Assembly: GCF_000379525.1 (NCBI RefSeq)
Contig: NZ_KB902534.1
Span: forward strand, 1 to 33,830
Length of the DNA: 33,830 nt
Direction of reading: 5' to 3'
Source: Lamprocystis purpurea DSM 4197
GTDB lineage: Bacteria > Pseudomonadota > Gammaproteobacteria > Chromatiales > Chromatiaceae
The first letter of the stretch is position 1. Each line of letters begins with the position of its first letter. Shown piece after piece: positions 1-8,156 of this stretch. A program made the translations under genes and the position numbers. A model generated the notes under the pieces. It searched no databases and was not told where the DNA came from. It worked only from the letters and a program-made list of their open reading frames with translations.

Positions 1-164
1 CATTTGTAGTATAGAACTGGCGCGCGATCTCTTCTGTGAATTTTCGAATCTTCAACTGGGCATTGACAAACAGGGCACCCTAGACCAGTCGGATGAAGTA
101 TATTAACCAAGAAATCATAGCATTTCTGTTCGTCCATTAACTCGATGACGGAAAAAATGAGCAT
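1..164 (-). CDS. IS1595-like transposase, N-terminal fragment (window edge)
   Basis: Reads leftward from an ATG at 164 and stays open to the window edge, about 54 codons. The protein starts MLIFSVIELMDEQKCYDFL. It has a CPVC pair near residues 30-33 and a second C..H group near residues 55-59 (present in full in the right-hand copy), which is the layout of the zinc-ribbon domain at the N-terminus of IS1595-family transposases. The DDE-like catalytic domain would lie outside the window, so the family call is tentative. It is identical to the right-hand copy as far as both can be compared, suggesting a recent duplication or ongoing gene conversion. Confidence 0.6.
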   Translation of the reverse strand, partial: MLIFSVIELMDEQKCYDFLVNILHPTGLGCPVCQCPVEDSKIHRRDRAPVLYYK

Positions 165-258
165 ATCAGTCCAAAAAGATAATTATGTGCTGTGCGGTAT
201 TTCATTATCGTCTATCATTCTAAATTAATAAAGGCTCACACACTTGGCCTCATGAGCC
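1..258 (-). mobile_element. Insertion sequence end (left copy, cut by window)
   Basis: Positions 1-258 are the exact reverse complement of 33548-33805. The element's inner end is at 258, marked by GGCTCATGAGG read leftwards; identity stops at 259. An AT-rich leader precedes the start of a zinc-ribbon transposase that reads out of the window. The rest of the element, its other end and any target duplication lie outside. Assignment to the IS1595 group rests on the protein's N-terminus only. Confidence 0.75.
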
Positions 259-317
259 ATCATTTCTTTAAAGATTGGTGCGCACAACCGGCTCGACGGC
301 AATGCCGGGATCCGTAG

Positions 318-334
318 GGTCCGCTACGCGGACC
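318..334. repeat. Short palindrome GGTCCGC-TAC-GCGGACC
   Basis: Perfect 7-bp arms around a 3-base loop, in the gap between the insertion-sequence end and the 3' end of the flippase gene. No T-run follows on either strand, so it is more like a dispersed palindromic unit than a terminator. The rest of the gap 259-388 shows no gene. Confidence 0.5.
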
Positions 335-388
335 AGCAGCCTCGCCGACAGCGAAGTGGCCGGGTTGATGACCAAGGCCGTCGCTTGC

Positions 389-1861
389 TCAGCGCCGACG
401 AACCAAAGCCCGCCCATCCGCGAAGAACACCAGCACCAAAAACAGCACGAGCAGTCCGCCTCCGACCAGCGGGGCTTGCCAGCCGACTACGCCCACCAGC
501 AGCCTACTCGCTCCGAACAGCGCCAGGCCCAGGGCCAGATAGCCGAATACCCGCTTGAGGTCATAGGGCACGGGGTAGTAGCGTCGACCCAGGACATAGG
601 AGACCACCACCATCGCGCTGTAGCAGGCCAGATGTGCCCAAGCGGCACCGGCATAGCCCCAGGTCGGGATCAGGGTGATCAGCATGATGACGGTAATTGC
701 GGCACCCAGGAGCGACACCCAGGCGCCCATCAGGGTGCGGTCGGTCAGTTTGTACCAGATCGACAGGTTCACATAGATGCCGAGCAGTAAGTTGGCCAGC
801 AGCAGGACCGGAACCACCGAGAGCCCCTCGCGGTAGGCCGCCCCGACGAAGTACTGAAAGACATCGAGGAAGAGGGTGACCAGGAGAAAGATGAACACGC
901 AAAAAATCACGAACCAATTGAGCACGATGGCGTAGACGCGTCCGGCGTCGGCCCGCTTGGCGTAGGCGAAGAAGAAGGGTTCACCGGCATAGCGAAACGC
1001 CTGAATGAACAAGGTCATTAGGATCGACAGTTTGTAGCAGGCGCTGTAGATGCCGAGCTGCGCCATGTTGGTCGCATCGTCGTAGGGCAGGAGGTACTTG
1101 AGCGCTGCCCGGTCCAGCATCTCATTCACGATCCCGGCCATGCCGATGACCACCATCGGCAGTGAGTAGCGGATCAGCCGGGCGAAGAGCGGCCGATCGA
1201 ATCCACGCAGCCCGCCGTTGAACTGGGGCGCCAGCATCAGGAGCTTGATTGCGCTCGCCGCCAGGTTGGCGATGAAGACATAGCCGATCCCGATGGCCGG
1301 GTCCCAGAGCCGGCCGAGGAAGGACTGCGGGTCCGCGTCAAAGGCCGCGCGGCAGCCGAGGATGAAGAAGAGGTTGAGACCGATGTTGATGGCGATCTCG
1401 ATCAGCTTCACCACGGCGAAACGGCCCGCCCGGTTCTCGGCCCGGAGCCGGGCGAAGGCCGCCGCGCCGATGGAGTCCAAGGCGAGGATGGCGGCGCACC
1501 ACCAGATGTATTCCGGATGTGCGGGGTGACGCAGCAGGTCGGCGACCGGTTGCCGAAACGCGAAGGCCAGGATGAAGAAGGCGAGGTTGGCCAGCACCAG
1601 GACGCGCAGCACGGTGGCGAAGACCACCGGCGCCGGGCGTTCGCCGCCCGAGCGGAAGCGGAAATAGCCGGTCTCCAGGCCGAAGACCAGCAGGACCGCC
1701 AGAAACCCCATGTAGGCGTAGAATTCCGCCACGACACCATACTCCGCCGGCGCGAAGGTGTAGGTGAAGAGCGGGACCAGCAGATAGTTGAGAAAGCGTC
1801 CCAGCACGCTGCTCATGCCGTAAACGGCGGTCTGGGAGGCGAGTTGCTTTAGGGGATTCAC
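389..1861 (-). CDS. Polysaccharide flippase (Wzx/MATE-like, oligosaccharide flippase family)
   Basis: A 490-residue polytopic membrane protein with about a dozen hydrophobic segments. It has the N-terminal pattern of Wzx-type exporters: a short cytoplasmic start, then the glycine-rich first helix around QTAVYGMSSVLGRFLNYLLV and the APAEYGVVAEFYAY stretch. Such proteins move lipid-linked sugar units across the inner membrane for O-antigen, capsule or exopolysaccharide assembly. The start is a GTG at 1861 without a strong ribosome-binding site. No glycosyltransferases or Wzy lie next to it in the window, so its substrate cannot be named; other genes of a surface-sugar locus may lie beyond the insertion sequence to the left. 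Confidence 0.8.
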   Translation of the reverse strand: MNPLKQLASQTAVYGMSSVLGRFLNYLLVPLFTYTFAPAEYGVVAEFYAYMGFLAVLLVFGLETGYFRFRSGGERPAPVVFATVLRVLVLANLAFFILAFAFRQPVADLLRHPAHPEYIWWCAAILALDSIGAAAFARLRAENRAGRFAVVKLIEIAINIGLNLFFILGCRAAFDADPQSFLGRLWDPAIGIGYVFIANLAASAIKLLMLAPQFNGGLRGFDRPLFARLIRYSLPMVVIGMAGIVNEMLDRAALKYLLPYDDATNMAQLGIYSACYKLSILMTLFIQAFRYAGEPFFFAYAKRADAGRVYAIVLNWFVIFCVFIFLLVTLFLDVFQYFVGAAYREGLSVVPVLLLANLLLGIYVNLSIWYKLTDRTLMGAWVSLLGAAITVIMLITLIPTWGYAGAAWAHLACYSAMVVVSYVLGRRYYPVPYDLKRVFGYLALGLALFGASRLLVGVVGWQAPLVGGGLLVLFLVLVFFADGRALVRRR

Positions 1862-1916
1862 AAGCGGGCGGAGTCCAGGGCGGCGAGTCGGAAGGGTGCA
1901 TTCTAATGCGTCTCGC

Positions 1917-1933
1917 AGCGGCTGGAAGCCGCT
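1917..1933. repeat. Short palindrome AGCGGCT-GGA-AGCCGCT
   Basis: Seven-base arms around GGA in the gap between folE and the flippase, with no T-tail. It resembles the other GCT-rich short palindromes in the window, for example those at 18119-18192. It is probably a dispersed palindromic unit rather than a terminator. Confidence 0.45.
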
Positions 1934-1960
1934 TCTACTCAGGCTGCGCCGGGTCGCGCC

Positions 1961-2040
1961 GGATCAGGTCCTGATGGGATCAGGTCTTGATGGGATCAGG
2001 TCTTGATGGGATCAGGTCTTGATGGGATCAGGTCTTGATG
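1961..2040. repeat. Five tandem copies of a 16-bp unit overlapping the folE stop
   Basis: The unit GGATCAGGTCTTGATG occurs five times head to tail (1961-1976, 1977-1992, 1993-2008, 2009-2024, 2025-2040). Copies 2-5 are identical; the outermost has one change (CCTG for CTTG). Read on the minus strand, the innermost copy contains the last codons of folE (Ile-Lys-Thr) and its TGA stop, so the array seems to have grown by repeated duplication of the gene's own 3' end. Confidence 0.9.
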
Positions 2041-2666
2041 AAGGACATGAACTCCGAGCGGGTCGCTGGGTCGGTCTCAAAGGTCCCGCGCATAGCGCTG
2101 GAGACCGTCGTGCTGCGCTGCTTTTGTACGCCGCGCATCATCATGCAGGTGTGGCTCGCTTCCATCACGACCGCCACCCCGTGCGCCCCCAGGTGCGCCA
2201 TCAGCGCGTCCGCCACCTGATTGGTCAGTCGCTCCTGCACCTGGAGCCGGCGTGCGAAGCAGTCCACCACCCGCGCGACCTTCGATAGTCCGACCACGCG
2301 GCCGTTGGGCAGGTACCCGACGTGGGCATGGCCAAAGAAGGGCAGCATGTGGTGCTCGCACATGGAGTAGAACTCGATATCACGCACCACCACCATCTCC
2401 TTGACGTCTTCGGCAAAGAGCGCCTTCTTAATGATCTCCTCGGCCGAGAGGTCGTAACCGCTGGTCAGAAAATCCAGGGCCTTCGCGACCCGTAAGGGGG
2501 TGCGGCGCAGACCCTCCCGCTCCGGATTCTCTCCGATCTCGGTGAGCAGTGAGCGCACCAAGCCCTCTTTCTTCAGGTCGTAAACCTCATCCTCGGATTC
2601 CGCCTCGAAACTCGCCGCGTAATGTGCATGTGCCGAGATATTGGAAATTTGTGCTTTCTCTGACAT
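2028..2666 (-). CDS. folE: GTP cyclohydrolase I
   Basis: Converts GTP to 7,8-dihydroneopterin triphosphate, the first step of tetrahydrofolate synthesis and also the entry to queuosine precursors. The 212-residue length is normal. Zinc ligands are visible: Cys103 and His106 in the [10 protein letters not shown] motif and Cys174 in the HTCMMMRGV motif. GLSK and QVQERLT motifs are also present, and [13 protein letters not shown] marks the N-terminal helical part. A good AGGAGAG ribosome-binding site sits just upstream of the ATG at 2666. The stop codon lies inside the 16-bp tandem array. queG, which acts at the end of queuosine synthesis, lies 4 kb upstream on the same strand, but there is no sign of a shared transcript. 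Confidence 0.97.
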   Translation of the reverse strand: MSEKAQISNISAHAHYAASFEAESEDEVYDLKKEGLVRSLLTEIGENPEREGLRRTPLRVAKALDFLTSGYDLSAEEIIKKALFAEDVKEMVVVRDIEFYSMCEHHMLPFFGHAHVGYLPNGRVVGLSKVARVVDCFARRLQVQERLTNQVADALMAHLGAHGVAVVMEASHTCMMMRGVQKQRSTTVSSAMRGTFETDPATRSEFMSFIKT

Positions 2667-2769
2667 GGTTGCTCTCCTGCTGTAACCTGGGGTCTTACGG
2701 CCGCTTGCGGCGCGATGCGCTGCGGCGCCATTATCCGAACGTGGGGATGTGCGTGAGATATACCAAAGG

Positions 2770-3453
2770 TCAGGCGAGCGGTCCGATCAGGGTGCCCAAG
2801 AGCAGTACCGCGCTGGCACTGAGCGTGATCAGCACGTTATCGTCGATGGGGCCGAACTCGTAGCGCTCCACGATGGTCGCGACGATGGCCGAGATCACCC
2901 CCCATTCGGGGATTGCGGGGTCCGCATTCCCACCGATGATCCAGCCCATCGGTACGCAGACGATCAGCATGAAGACGTTGCCGACCGGGTCCTTGGAGCG
3001 GCGTCGGATCAGTGCATTGCGGGCGATGCCGGTCACGCCGTCACCGAACGCCATGTACAGCGCCGGCAAGACCGCCAGCCAGGGGTCACCGAGCAGCCAC
3101 CACAGCGCCGATACCGAGGCCGCCCACATGAGCGCAAACTTGACGTCGTTGGTATTCTCCGGGGTCTGGAACCAGTACAAGCGCAAACCGGTGCGGTGCG
3201 CCAGATAGGTGAACAGGGTCAGCAGAAGGCCGGCAATCAAGGGATACCAGGGGTCGGTGAAGACCAGCGGCACCATCAGTGAGCCCACGCCGCCGGCCAT
3301 CATATGGACGATTTTGCGGTTATAGTAAACTGCGCGGATCGGCTCCATCCCGCGCGCGACCATGGCCCGGTAGGGGATCAAGGTGAGGAACAGGACGGCC
3401 ATGGTGTACAGGCTAAGGCCGACGGCCCATGCGAATTGTGGAGAGATGCTCAT
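2770..3453 (-). CDS. Dolichol/phytol-kinase-like membrane protein (CTP-dependent polyprenol kinase family)
   Basis: A 227-residue protein with about seven hydrophobic segments. Motifs fit the CTP-using polyprenol-kinase family (SEC59/VTE5-like): [11 protein letters not shown] near residues 46-56, [12 protein letters not shown] near 136-147, a following KDPVGN, and a C-terminal [12 protein letters not shown] that would help bind CTP and metal. Known members phosphorylate dolichol, phytol or similar prenols. In a phototroph, recycling of phytol released from bacteriochlorophyll would be a sensible role, but the substrate is inference. It sits between the DsrC-like gene (52-base gap) and folE (103-base gap) on the same strand. 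A related CTP-linked lipid transferase remains possible. Confidence 0.65.
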   Translation of the reverse strand: MSISPQFAWAVGLSLYTMAVLFLTLIPYRAMVARGMEPIRAVYYNRKIVHMMAGGVGSLMVPLVFTDPWYPLIAGLLLTLFTYLAHRTGLRLYWFQTPENTNDVKFALMWAASVSALWWLLGDPWLAVLPALYMAFGDGVTGIARNALIRRRSKDPVGNVFMLIVCVPMGWIIGGNADPAIPEWGVISAIVATIVERYEFGPIDDNVLITLSASAVLLLGTLIGPLA

Positions 3454-3505
3454 GGGCGAGGCCTGATCGACGACGGGTCAGCGCGGTGTGGAGACTGTGA
3501 TGGGC

Positions 3506-3811
3506 TCAGACGCAACCCGTGGGTTTGGGCAGGCCGCCCCACTTACAGATCAGCTTCATCGGCCCTTTCTTGAAGATATCGTAGAGATCCTTGGTGCTCA
3601 CACCCTGCTTTTTCGCAAAGATGCGGATCGGTGGGACCACGCCGTCCTCGTCATACATGGCGCGGGCCTTGTTGATGAACTCCATGACCTGTCCGGTCAT
3701 CTCGAAATCATCGCCGCGGGCCAATTGCACCGCGATCGCTTCGCTCCAGTCGTCCCGGTTCACCAAGAAGCCTTCGCCATCCAGCGGCACATTCAATACA
3801 TCAGTCGTCAT
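3506..3811 (-). CDS. DsrC/TusE-family sulfur-carrier protein
   Basis: A 101-residue protein with the family's unmistakable C-terminal arm, CKWGGLPKPTGCV. Both mobile cysteines of true DsrC are present: the penultimate Cys100 and a second at Cys89, eleven positions earlier. TusE proteins keep only the last one. In sulfur oxidisers DsrC carries persulfide sulfur and is the substrate of sulfite reductase. This copy is about ten residues shorter than classical DsrC, lacking the charged insert before the YLYxLF-like stretch (here DLYDIF), so it is probably a divergent paralogue. A GGGAG ribosome-binding site precedes the ATG at 3811. No dsr genes are nearby. Confidence 0.85.
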   Translation of the reverse strand: MTTDVLNVPLDGEGFLVNRDDWSEAIAVQLARGDDFEMTGQVMEFINKARAMYDEDGVVPPIRIFAKKQGVSTKDLYDIFKKGPMKLICKWGGLPKPTGCV

Positions 3812-3905
3812 CGCAACATCTCCCGGATACCTAAGTAGAGCACAATGCTCTCACTTGGCCTGAAATGGAGCTTTGCGACGGGGAATCAACGCCGGATGGT
3901 TCAGG

Positions 3906-6212
3906 CTAGCTTGCCGGTGGAACCGCCGCGGCCGCTGTTGGTGTACCGACATCGCTGCCTTGCAGCATCTTGCGGATCGACACCAGCGCCCGGTCGATGA
4001 ACGGGTGTTTCGGGCGCGGGATGACGCGTGCCCGACCGGCCAGGATCTCCTGCGCCAGATCGCGCAGGCTCTTGATTTCCGCTTGCATCCCGGATCTGTC
4101 CACGAACATGCAGGTGGCGGTCAAGGGGCTCATCCAAGACAACTTGATGCGCCGGACCGGTGTTCCCGGGTCGCCGCTGAACTCGAACCAGGTGCCGAAG
4201 CGCATGCGGCGCAGGCGCTCCACCATCTGGCGCTCGGGTTCAGAGAGATCCTCGTCGTCGCTGATGCTGCTCTCCAGGGTGGGAGGCGAGGTGGAGTCGC
4301 CCGACTGGCCGGGCATGCCCGGCAAGGGGATCTCCGGCCGCTCCAGGGTTTGTGACGGCCAGTTCTGGGGGGCGTCCAGCAGGGCGATCAAGGCGTCGAT
4401 AGCGGCGGTATTGAAGCCGCCGACGCGCGCGGCCGTATTGACGATTGTTTCGCGCAGTTTGGGAATCGTCTCGATGCGTGCGCGGCGCATCTCAGGCGAG
4501 GTGCGTGGATCGAACAATGCGACCAACTGTTCGGCGACCGCGACGGCGTGCTTCCAGGTGGGGCCGCGCTCCTGCTCCTCGTCGCGCAGCAGGATGAACA
4601 CCAGATGATCCATCCAGGTTTTGGAGAGGAACCCGGCGACCGGCTGCGGCACCGGATAGAGTCCGAACAGACCCTGGATCTCGCGGGCGGCGCGCTGCTT
4701 CGCCAAGGTCAATTTCTCGCGCCCGCGGACCGCCTCCTGGGTGCGTTGCTCCATGGTGTCGCTCCGCCGCTGTTGGTCGCGCATCTTCTCGTCGAAGAAG
4801 TGCAGGAGGTCATCGAACAGGCCGACGTCATCGGAGAATTCCTGCAGCACCCGATCAACGATCTGCTGCAAGGCGGGGAACATGCCGCGGCTCGGGTTGC
4901 CTTCCTCCACCCACTGGCTGCCGGCCTCGACCATTTGATCCAGCAAGCGACGGGCCGGGTGCCGGCTGTCGACGAGGAGCCGACGGTCGATCAACGCGAC
5001 CTTGAGGTAGGGGGTGTGCAGATGGCTCAGCAGAGCCTTGGCGACGTTTGGCAGTACCGGGTCGTTGAGCATGTACTCGAACAGCATGCCGATCAGGTCG
5101 ATCAGGTCCGCATCCATGGGCGAGAGCTTGTTGCGGTCGACGGAGTTCAAGACCTTCTCGCGTTCGAGGCTGAGTGCCTCCTTGACCCGGTTGATGAAGC
5201 TCGAATCGATCTCGACGTTCGGGAACGCGGCCATGTCGGTCGTCACGGTCGACCCCTGCTCAACGGCGCTGCTGGCCTGTAGGCTGCTGATCGCACTCAG
5301 CAGTTCGCGTGTCTGCGCCTGTGTTTCCGCGGGGGATGGAGCGCCCATGGACCCGCCCGGTCGGCCGCCGCGTCGGCCGCCGCGTCTGGTCGACATCAGA
5401 TCGAGGATCGAGTCGAATAATTCGGCCCCCAAGGCCTGGGGCTCCACCTGATCGGCACCCGCGGTCTTCTCGGATTCGGACTCGGGTTTTCCCCCGTCGC
5501 CATGCTCCGCCGCGTCCCTGCCCGCGGCATTGCGGATGTGCACCGGTTTGAGGTTCGGGAGGATGCCGGCGGCGATCAGGATTGCGTTATATTCGACGTA
5601 GGTCGCGCGCGCTTTTTTCAGCACGAATTTATCGAACAGGGCGTAGAGGATGATCTTGACGCGTACCTCCACATCCAGCCCCTCCAGGGCGCGGCGGAAG
5701 CATTGCACCACATGGTGAGGTCCCGCGGGAATCTCGAAATCCTTGAGTTTGCGCCCGCCGATGACCGCGCCGAGGCGTTGGCTCAGCGCGTAGAGTTCCG
5801 GGAAATAATTGGCATTCGCACGTAAGACCAGGTTCTCGGCCGCGACCGACTCTTCCATCTCGTCGGGTTCGACGAGCGAAAGTTCCACCCCGAATCCCTC
5901 GCCTGATTCGGACGCTTCGGAGGATTGTGGTTTCGATTTCCCCAGCACGTCGAACCCGAGATTGATCTCCTGACGGAAGATGTGCTCAATGTCGCTGCGG
6001 CGGCGCGTCAACTGGCCCATGGCCTCGAAGAACCGGCTTTGGACCGCATTGCTCTCCGCGCGCTCCGCGAAGTCCAGCAGGGCGGCCCCCGCATTTTGGA
6101 ACAGATCGGCCAACTGCGTATCGAAGAACACCAAGACGGTGTCCCGGCATTGGTCCATGACGGCGTCGTACTGCCGCCGGTTCCCTGATCGAGTGATGGT
6201 GTTATTGGACAT
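3906..6212 (-). CDS. DUF1631 family protein
   Basis: A large, probably cytoplasmic protein of 768 residues with no signal peptide or membrane segment, matching the DUF1631 family of gammaproteobacteria (sometimes misnamed thymidine phosphorylase). It is mostly helical, with an acidic low-complexity stretch around residues 225-255 and an arginine/glycine-rich linker around 275-290. The C-terminal 100 residues (GTWFEFSGDPGTPVRRIKLSWMSP...) look like the compact beta-rich PilZ-like tail reported for this family. No catalytic residues are recognisable. The stop is 94 bases ahead of the DsrC-like gene on the same strand. No strong ribosome-binding site is seen before the ATG. The function is unknown. 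Confidence 0.8.
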   Translation of the reverse strand: MSNNTITRSGNRRQYDAVMDQCRDTVLVFFDTQLADLFQNAGAALLDFAERAESNAVQSRFFEAMGQLTRRRSDIEHIFRQEINLGFDVLGKSKPQSSEASESGEGFGVELSLVEPDEMEESVAAENLVLRANANYFPELYALSQRLGAVIGGRKLKDFEIPAGPHHVVQCFRRALEGLDVEVRVKIILYALFDKFVLKKARATYVEYNAILIAAGILPNLKPVHIRNAAGRDAAEHGDGGKPESESEKTAGADQVEPQALGAELFDSILDLMSTRRGGRRGGRPGGSMGAPSPAETQAQTRELLSAISSLQASSAVEQGSTVTTDMAAFPNVEIDSSFINRVKEALSLEREKVLNSVDRNKLSPMDADLIDLIGMLFEYMLNDPVLPNVAKALLSHLHTPYLKVALIDRRLLVDSRHPARRLLDQMVEAGSQWVEEGNPSRGMFPALQQIVDRVLQEFSDDVGLFDDLLHFFDEKMRDQQRRSDTMEQRTQEAVRGREKLTLAKQRAAREIQGLFGLYPVPQPVAGFLSKTWMDHLVFILLRDEEQERGPTWKHAVAVAEQLVALFDPRTSPEMRRARIETIPKLRETIVNTAARVGGFNTAAIDALIALLDAPQNWPSQTLERPEIPLPGMPGQSGDSTSPPTLESSISDDEDLSEPERQMVERLRRMRFGTWFEFSGDPGTPVRRIKLSWMSPLTATCMFVDRSGMQAEIKSLRDLAQEILAGRARVIPRPKHPFIDRALVSIRKMLQGSDVGTPTAAAAVPPAS

Positions 6213-6295
6213 CTTGACTGGCGTTTGGATGTTTACACCGTGGCCGTCCTGCGCCGACAGACTGCCGGCTTGGCGTATAACGAGCGCTAACGCGC

Positions 6296-6508
6296 TCAGT
6301 CCTCGCCGATGACACGCTCGTCACGGGGCGTTGCGAGGAGTTTTTCCGCCTCGCCCGCTTGGTTGGCAAAGATCATCCGGTACTCGACGCCGGACTCGCC
6401 TGTTTGCCGCAATGCGCGCACCTGCGCGCGCGCTTCCTGGTACTGCTCCAGCGTAACGATGTGTGTCAGCTCGAGCGGCGGTGTGATCTTGTAGACAAAA
6501 TAGGGCAT
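6296..6508 (-). CDS. Small conserved protein of unknown function (70 aa)
   Basis: Begins MPYFVYKITPPLELTHIVTL and ends with a TPRDERVIGED tail. Short proteins with this start and tail recur in gammaproteobacteria, but I know of no function. An upstream ATG at 6538 would add ten residues (MTPRFGDSVT); the 6508 start is preferred because MPYFVYKI is the recognisable family start. It sits between queG (39-base gap from this start) and the DUF1631 gene on the same strand. A GAGCGC-TAAC-GCGCTC hairpin overlaps its 3' end. The composition, rich in Glu, Ala and Arg with regular spacing, suggests a helical cytoplasmic protein. Confidence 0.65.
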   Translation of the reverse strand: MPYFVYKITPPLELTHIVTLEQYQEARAQVRALRQTGESGVEYRMIFANQAGEAEKLLATPRDERVIGED

Positions 6509-6547
6509 GGTGACTGAATCGCCGAAACGCGGAGTCATGAGTGTAGC

Positions 6548-7705
6548 TCAATCCTGGCCCGGAGCCATCATTGTGCTGTGTTGCGGATCCGTGCCCGGGA
6601 TCCGTGTCGGGGTCGGCCCAGGGTCGCGATGGCGCATCAAGGACCAGCGGACATGGTCGCGAACCAACGCACTGGGATGGTCCGCGCGCGCCGCCAGCGC
6701 GGCGCGCACTGCGGGCGATCCGGGCGCGTTGCCGAGCGCGACGGCGAGGTTGCGCAGCCAGCGTTCGTGGCCGAGACGGCGGATCGCCGATCCCTGCGTC
6801 CGGGCCATGAAGGTGGCTTCGTCCCAACTGAAAAGCTGCACCAGGGTTGCCTGATCGAGTCCGTTGCGCGGCAGGAAATCGGGCTGCGCGGTGCGTCGTG
6901 CGAAGCGGTTCCAGGGACACACGAGTTGACAATCGTCACACCCGAAGATGCGGTTGCCGATCAGTGGGCGCAATGGCAGGGGGATGCTGCCGTGATGCTC
7001 GATCGTGAGATAGGCGATACAGCGGCGGGCGTCGAGTTCAAAGGGCGCGACGATGGCACGGGTCGGGCACACCTCCAGGCACGCCGTGCAGCGGCCGCAA
7101 TGCGCGCGGGCCGGGCCGTCGTGAGGCAGGTCGAGGTCCGTATAGATCTCACCCAGGAAGAACCAGGACCCGGCGCGCCGGTTGATCAGAGTGGTGTGTT
7201 TGCCGATCCAGCCGAGACCGGCGCGTTCAGCCAGGGGCTTTTCCATGACCGGGGCCGAATCCGTGAAGACCCGGTAGCCGAACGGGCCGATTTCCGCGCT
7301 GATGCGCTCGGCCAGCCGCTGCAAGCGCCGGCGCAGCAGCTTGTGGTAGTCACGTCCCAGGGCATAACGGGCGATGAAGGCGCGTGCCGGATCCGTCAGG
7401 GCCCGCTCGATGTCCGGGCAGGGCTCCGGCAGGTAGTCCATGCGCGCCGCGATCACGCTGCGGGTTCCAGGGACCAGTTCCGCCGGGCGCGAGCGCCGCG
7501 TGCCATGGCGAGCCATATAGTCCATGGTGCCGTGGCGGTCGGCCGCGAGCCAGTCGTGCAGACGCTCCTCGGCGAGGCTCAGGTGCGTGTCGGCAATACC
7601 GATCTGCTGGAACCCGAGTTCCAGACCCCACGCCTTGATCGCCGGAGCCAGCGCGGCCCCGGCGTACTCCCGGTGGGGAGTGTCCGTCCCGGCGGCCTCG
7701 GTCAT
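6548..7705 (-). CDS. queG: Epoxyqueuosine reductase
   Basis: Catalyses the last step of queuosine synthesis in tRNA, reducing epoxyqueuosine with a cobalamin cofactor and two 4Fe-4S clusters. The 385-residue protein has the expected ferredoxin-like cysteine clusters: CGRCTACLEVCPTRAI near residues 200-215, and a CDDCQLVCPWN set about 55 residues further on. The C-terminal HEAT-like part (RRLGHERWLRNLAVALGNA) matches the tRNA-binding end of the family. It follows the DUF1841 gene by only 4 bases, and that gene follows nth by 12, so the three are likely co-transcribed. Confidence 0.95.
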   Translation of the reverse strand: MTEAAGTDTPHREYAGAALAPAIKAWGLELGFQQIGIADTHLSLAEERLHDWLAADRHGTMDYMARHGTRRSRPAELVPGTRSVIAARMDYLPEPCPDIERALTDPARAFIARYALGRDYHKLLRRRLQRLAERISAEIGPFGYRVFTDSAPVMEKPLAERAGLGWIGKHTTLINRRAGSWFFLGEIYTDLDLPHDGPARAHCGRCTACLEVCPTRAIVAPFELDARRCIAYLTIEHHGSIPLPLRPLIGNRIFGCDDCQLVCPWNRFARRTAQPDFLPRNGLDQATLVQLFSWDEATFMARTQGSAIRRLGHERWLRNLAVALGNAPGSPAVRAALAARADHPSALVRDHVRWSLMRHRDPGPTPTRIPGTDPQHSTMMAPGQD

Positions 7706-7709
7706 GTGC

Positions 7710-8144
7710 TCACCGACCTGCGGCCGCGTGCTGGATGCAAGTAAAATAATCCTCGTCGTCGAACGGCTTGCGGTCCTGCTGGACGCGCCAGAGTCCAGCG
7801 GCCAGACAGTCCATCATACGGTGCTCGGCGGTATGTGGATCCCCGGTGACGGCGATCAGCGTCTGATGCAGGTGGCGGATGCCGACTGGCCGGTCGATGC
7901 TCAATTGCTCCAGGATAACGATGTGCAGGCCCATGTGCAGGAACGGATTCTCATCCCCCGACGTGGGCACGAAGTGCCGTTGGAGAACGCGCTCCGGGTC
8001 GGTGAGCGCGTTCTGGTACTGCGGGTGCATGCGGACGATCTGGACGATCTGCGCCTCCACCGGATCGAGGGGCTGACCCGATCGGGCCTTGGCCCAGGCA
8101 TCGACGAAAGCGCGACGATGGGTCTGGCGGTCTGATGAAAACAC
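7710..8144 (-). CDS. DUF1841 family protein
   Basis: A 144-residue soluble protein with the family's hallmark stretches: RRAFVDAWAKARSGQPLDPVEAQIVQIVRMHPQY at the start and ENPFLHMGLHIVILEQLSIDRPVGIRH in the middle. The start is a GTG at 8144 with a GAGG ribosome-binding site about seven bases upstream. Lying directly after nth is a familiar arrangement for this family in beta- and gammaproteobacteria. No enzymatic motif is evident; conserved histidines (HMGLHIVILEQ) could bind metal, but this is a guess. Function unknown. Confidence 0.85.
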   Translation of the reverse strand: MFSSDRQTHRRAFVDAWAKARSGQPLDPVEAQIVQIVRMHPQYQNALTDPERVLQRHFVPTSGDENPFLHMGLHIVILEQLSIDRPVGIRHLHQTLIAVTGDPHTAEHRMMDCLAAGLWRVQQDRKPFDDEDYFTCIQHAAAGR

Positions 8145-8156
8145 GATGGGCCTCGT

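Noticed and set aside
1961-2040. CRISPR array
   Set aside because: The units are contiguous with no spacers and derive from the folE end.
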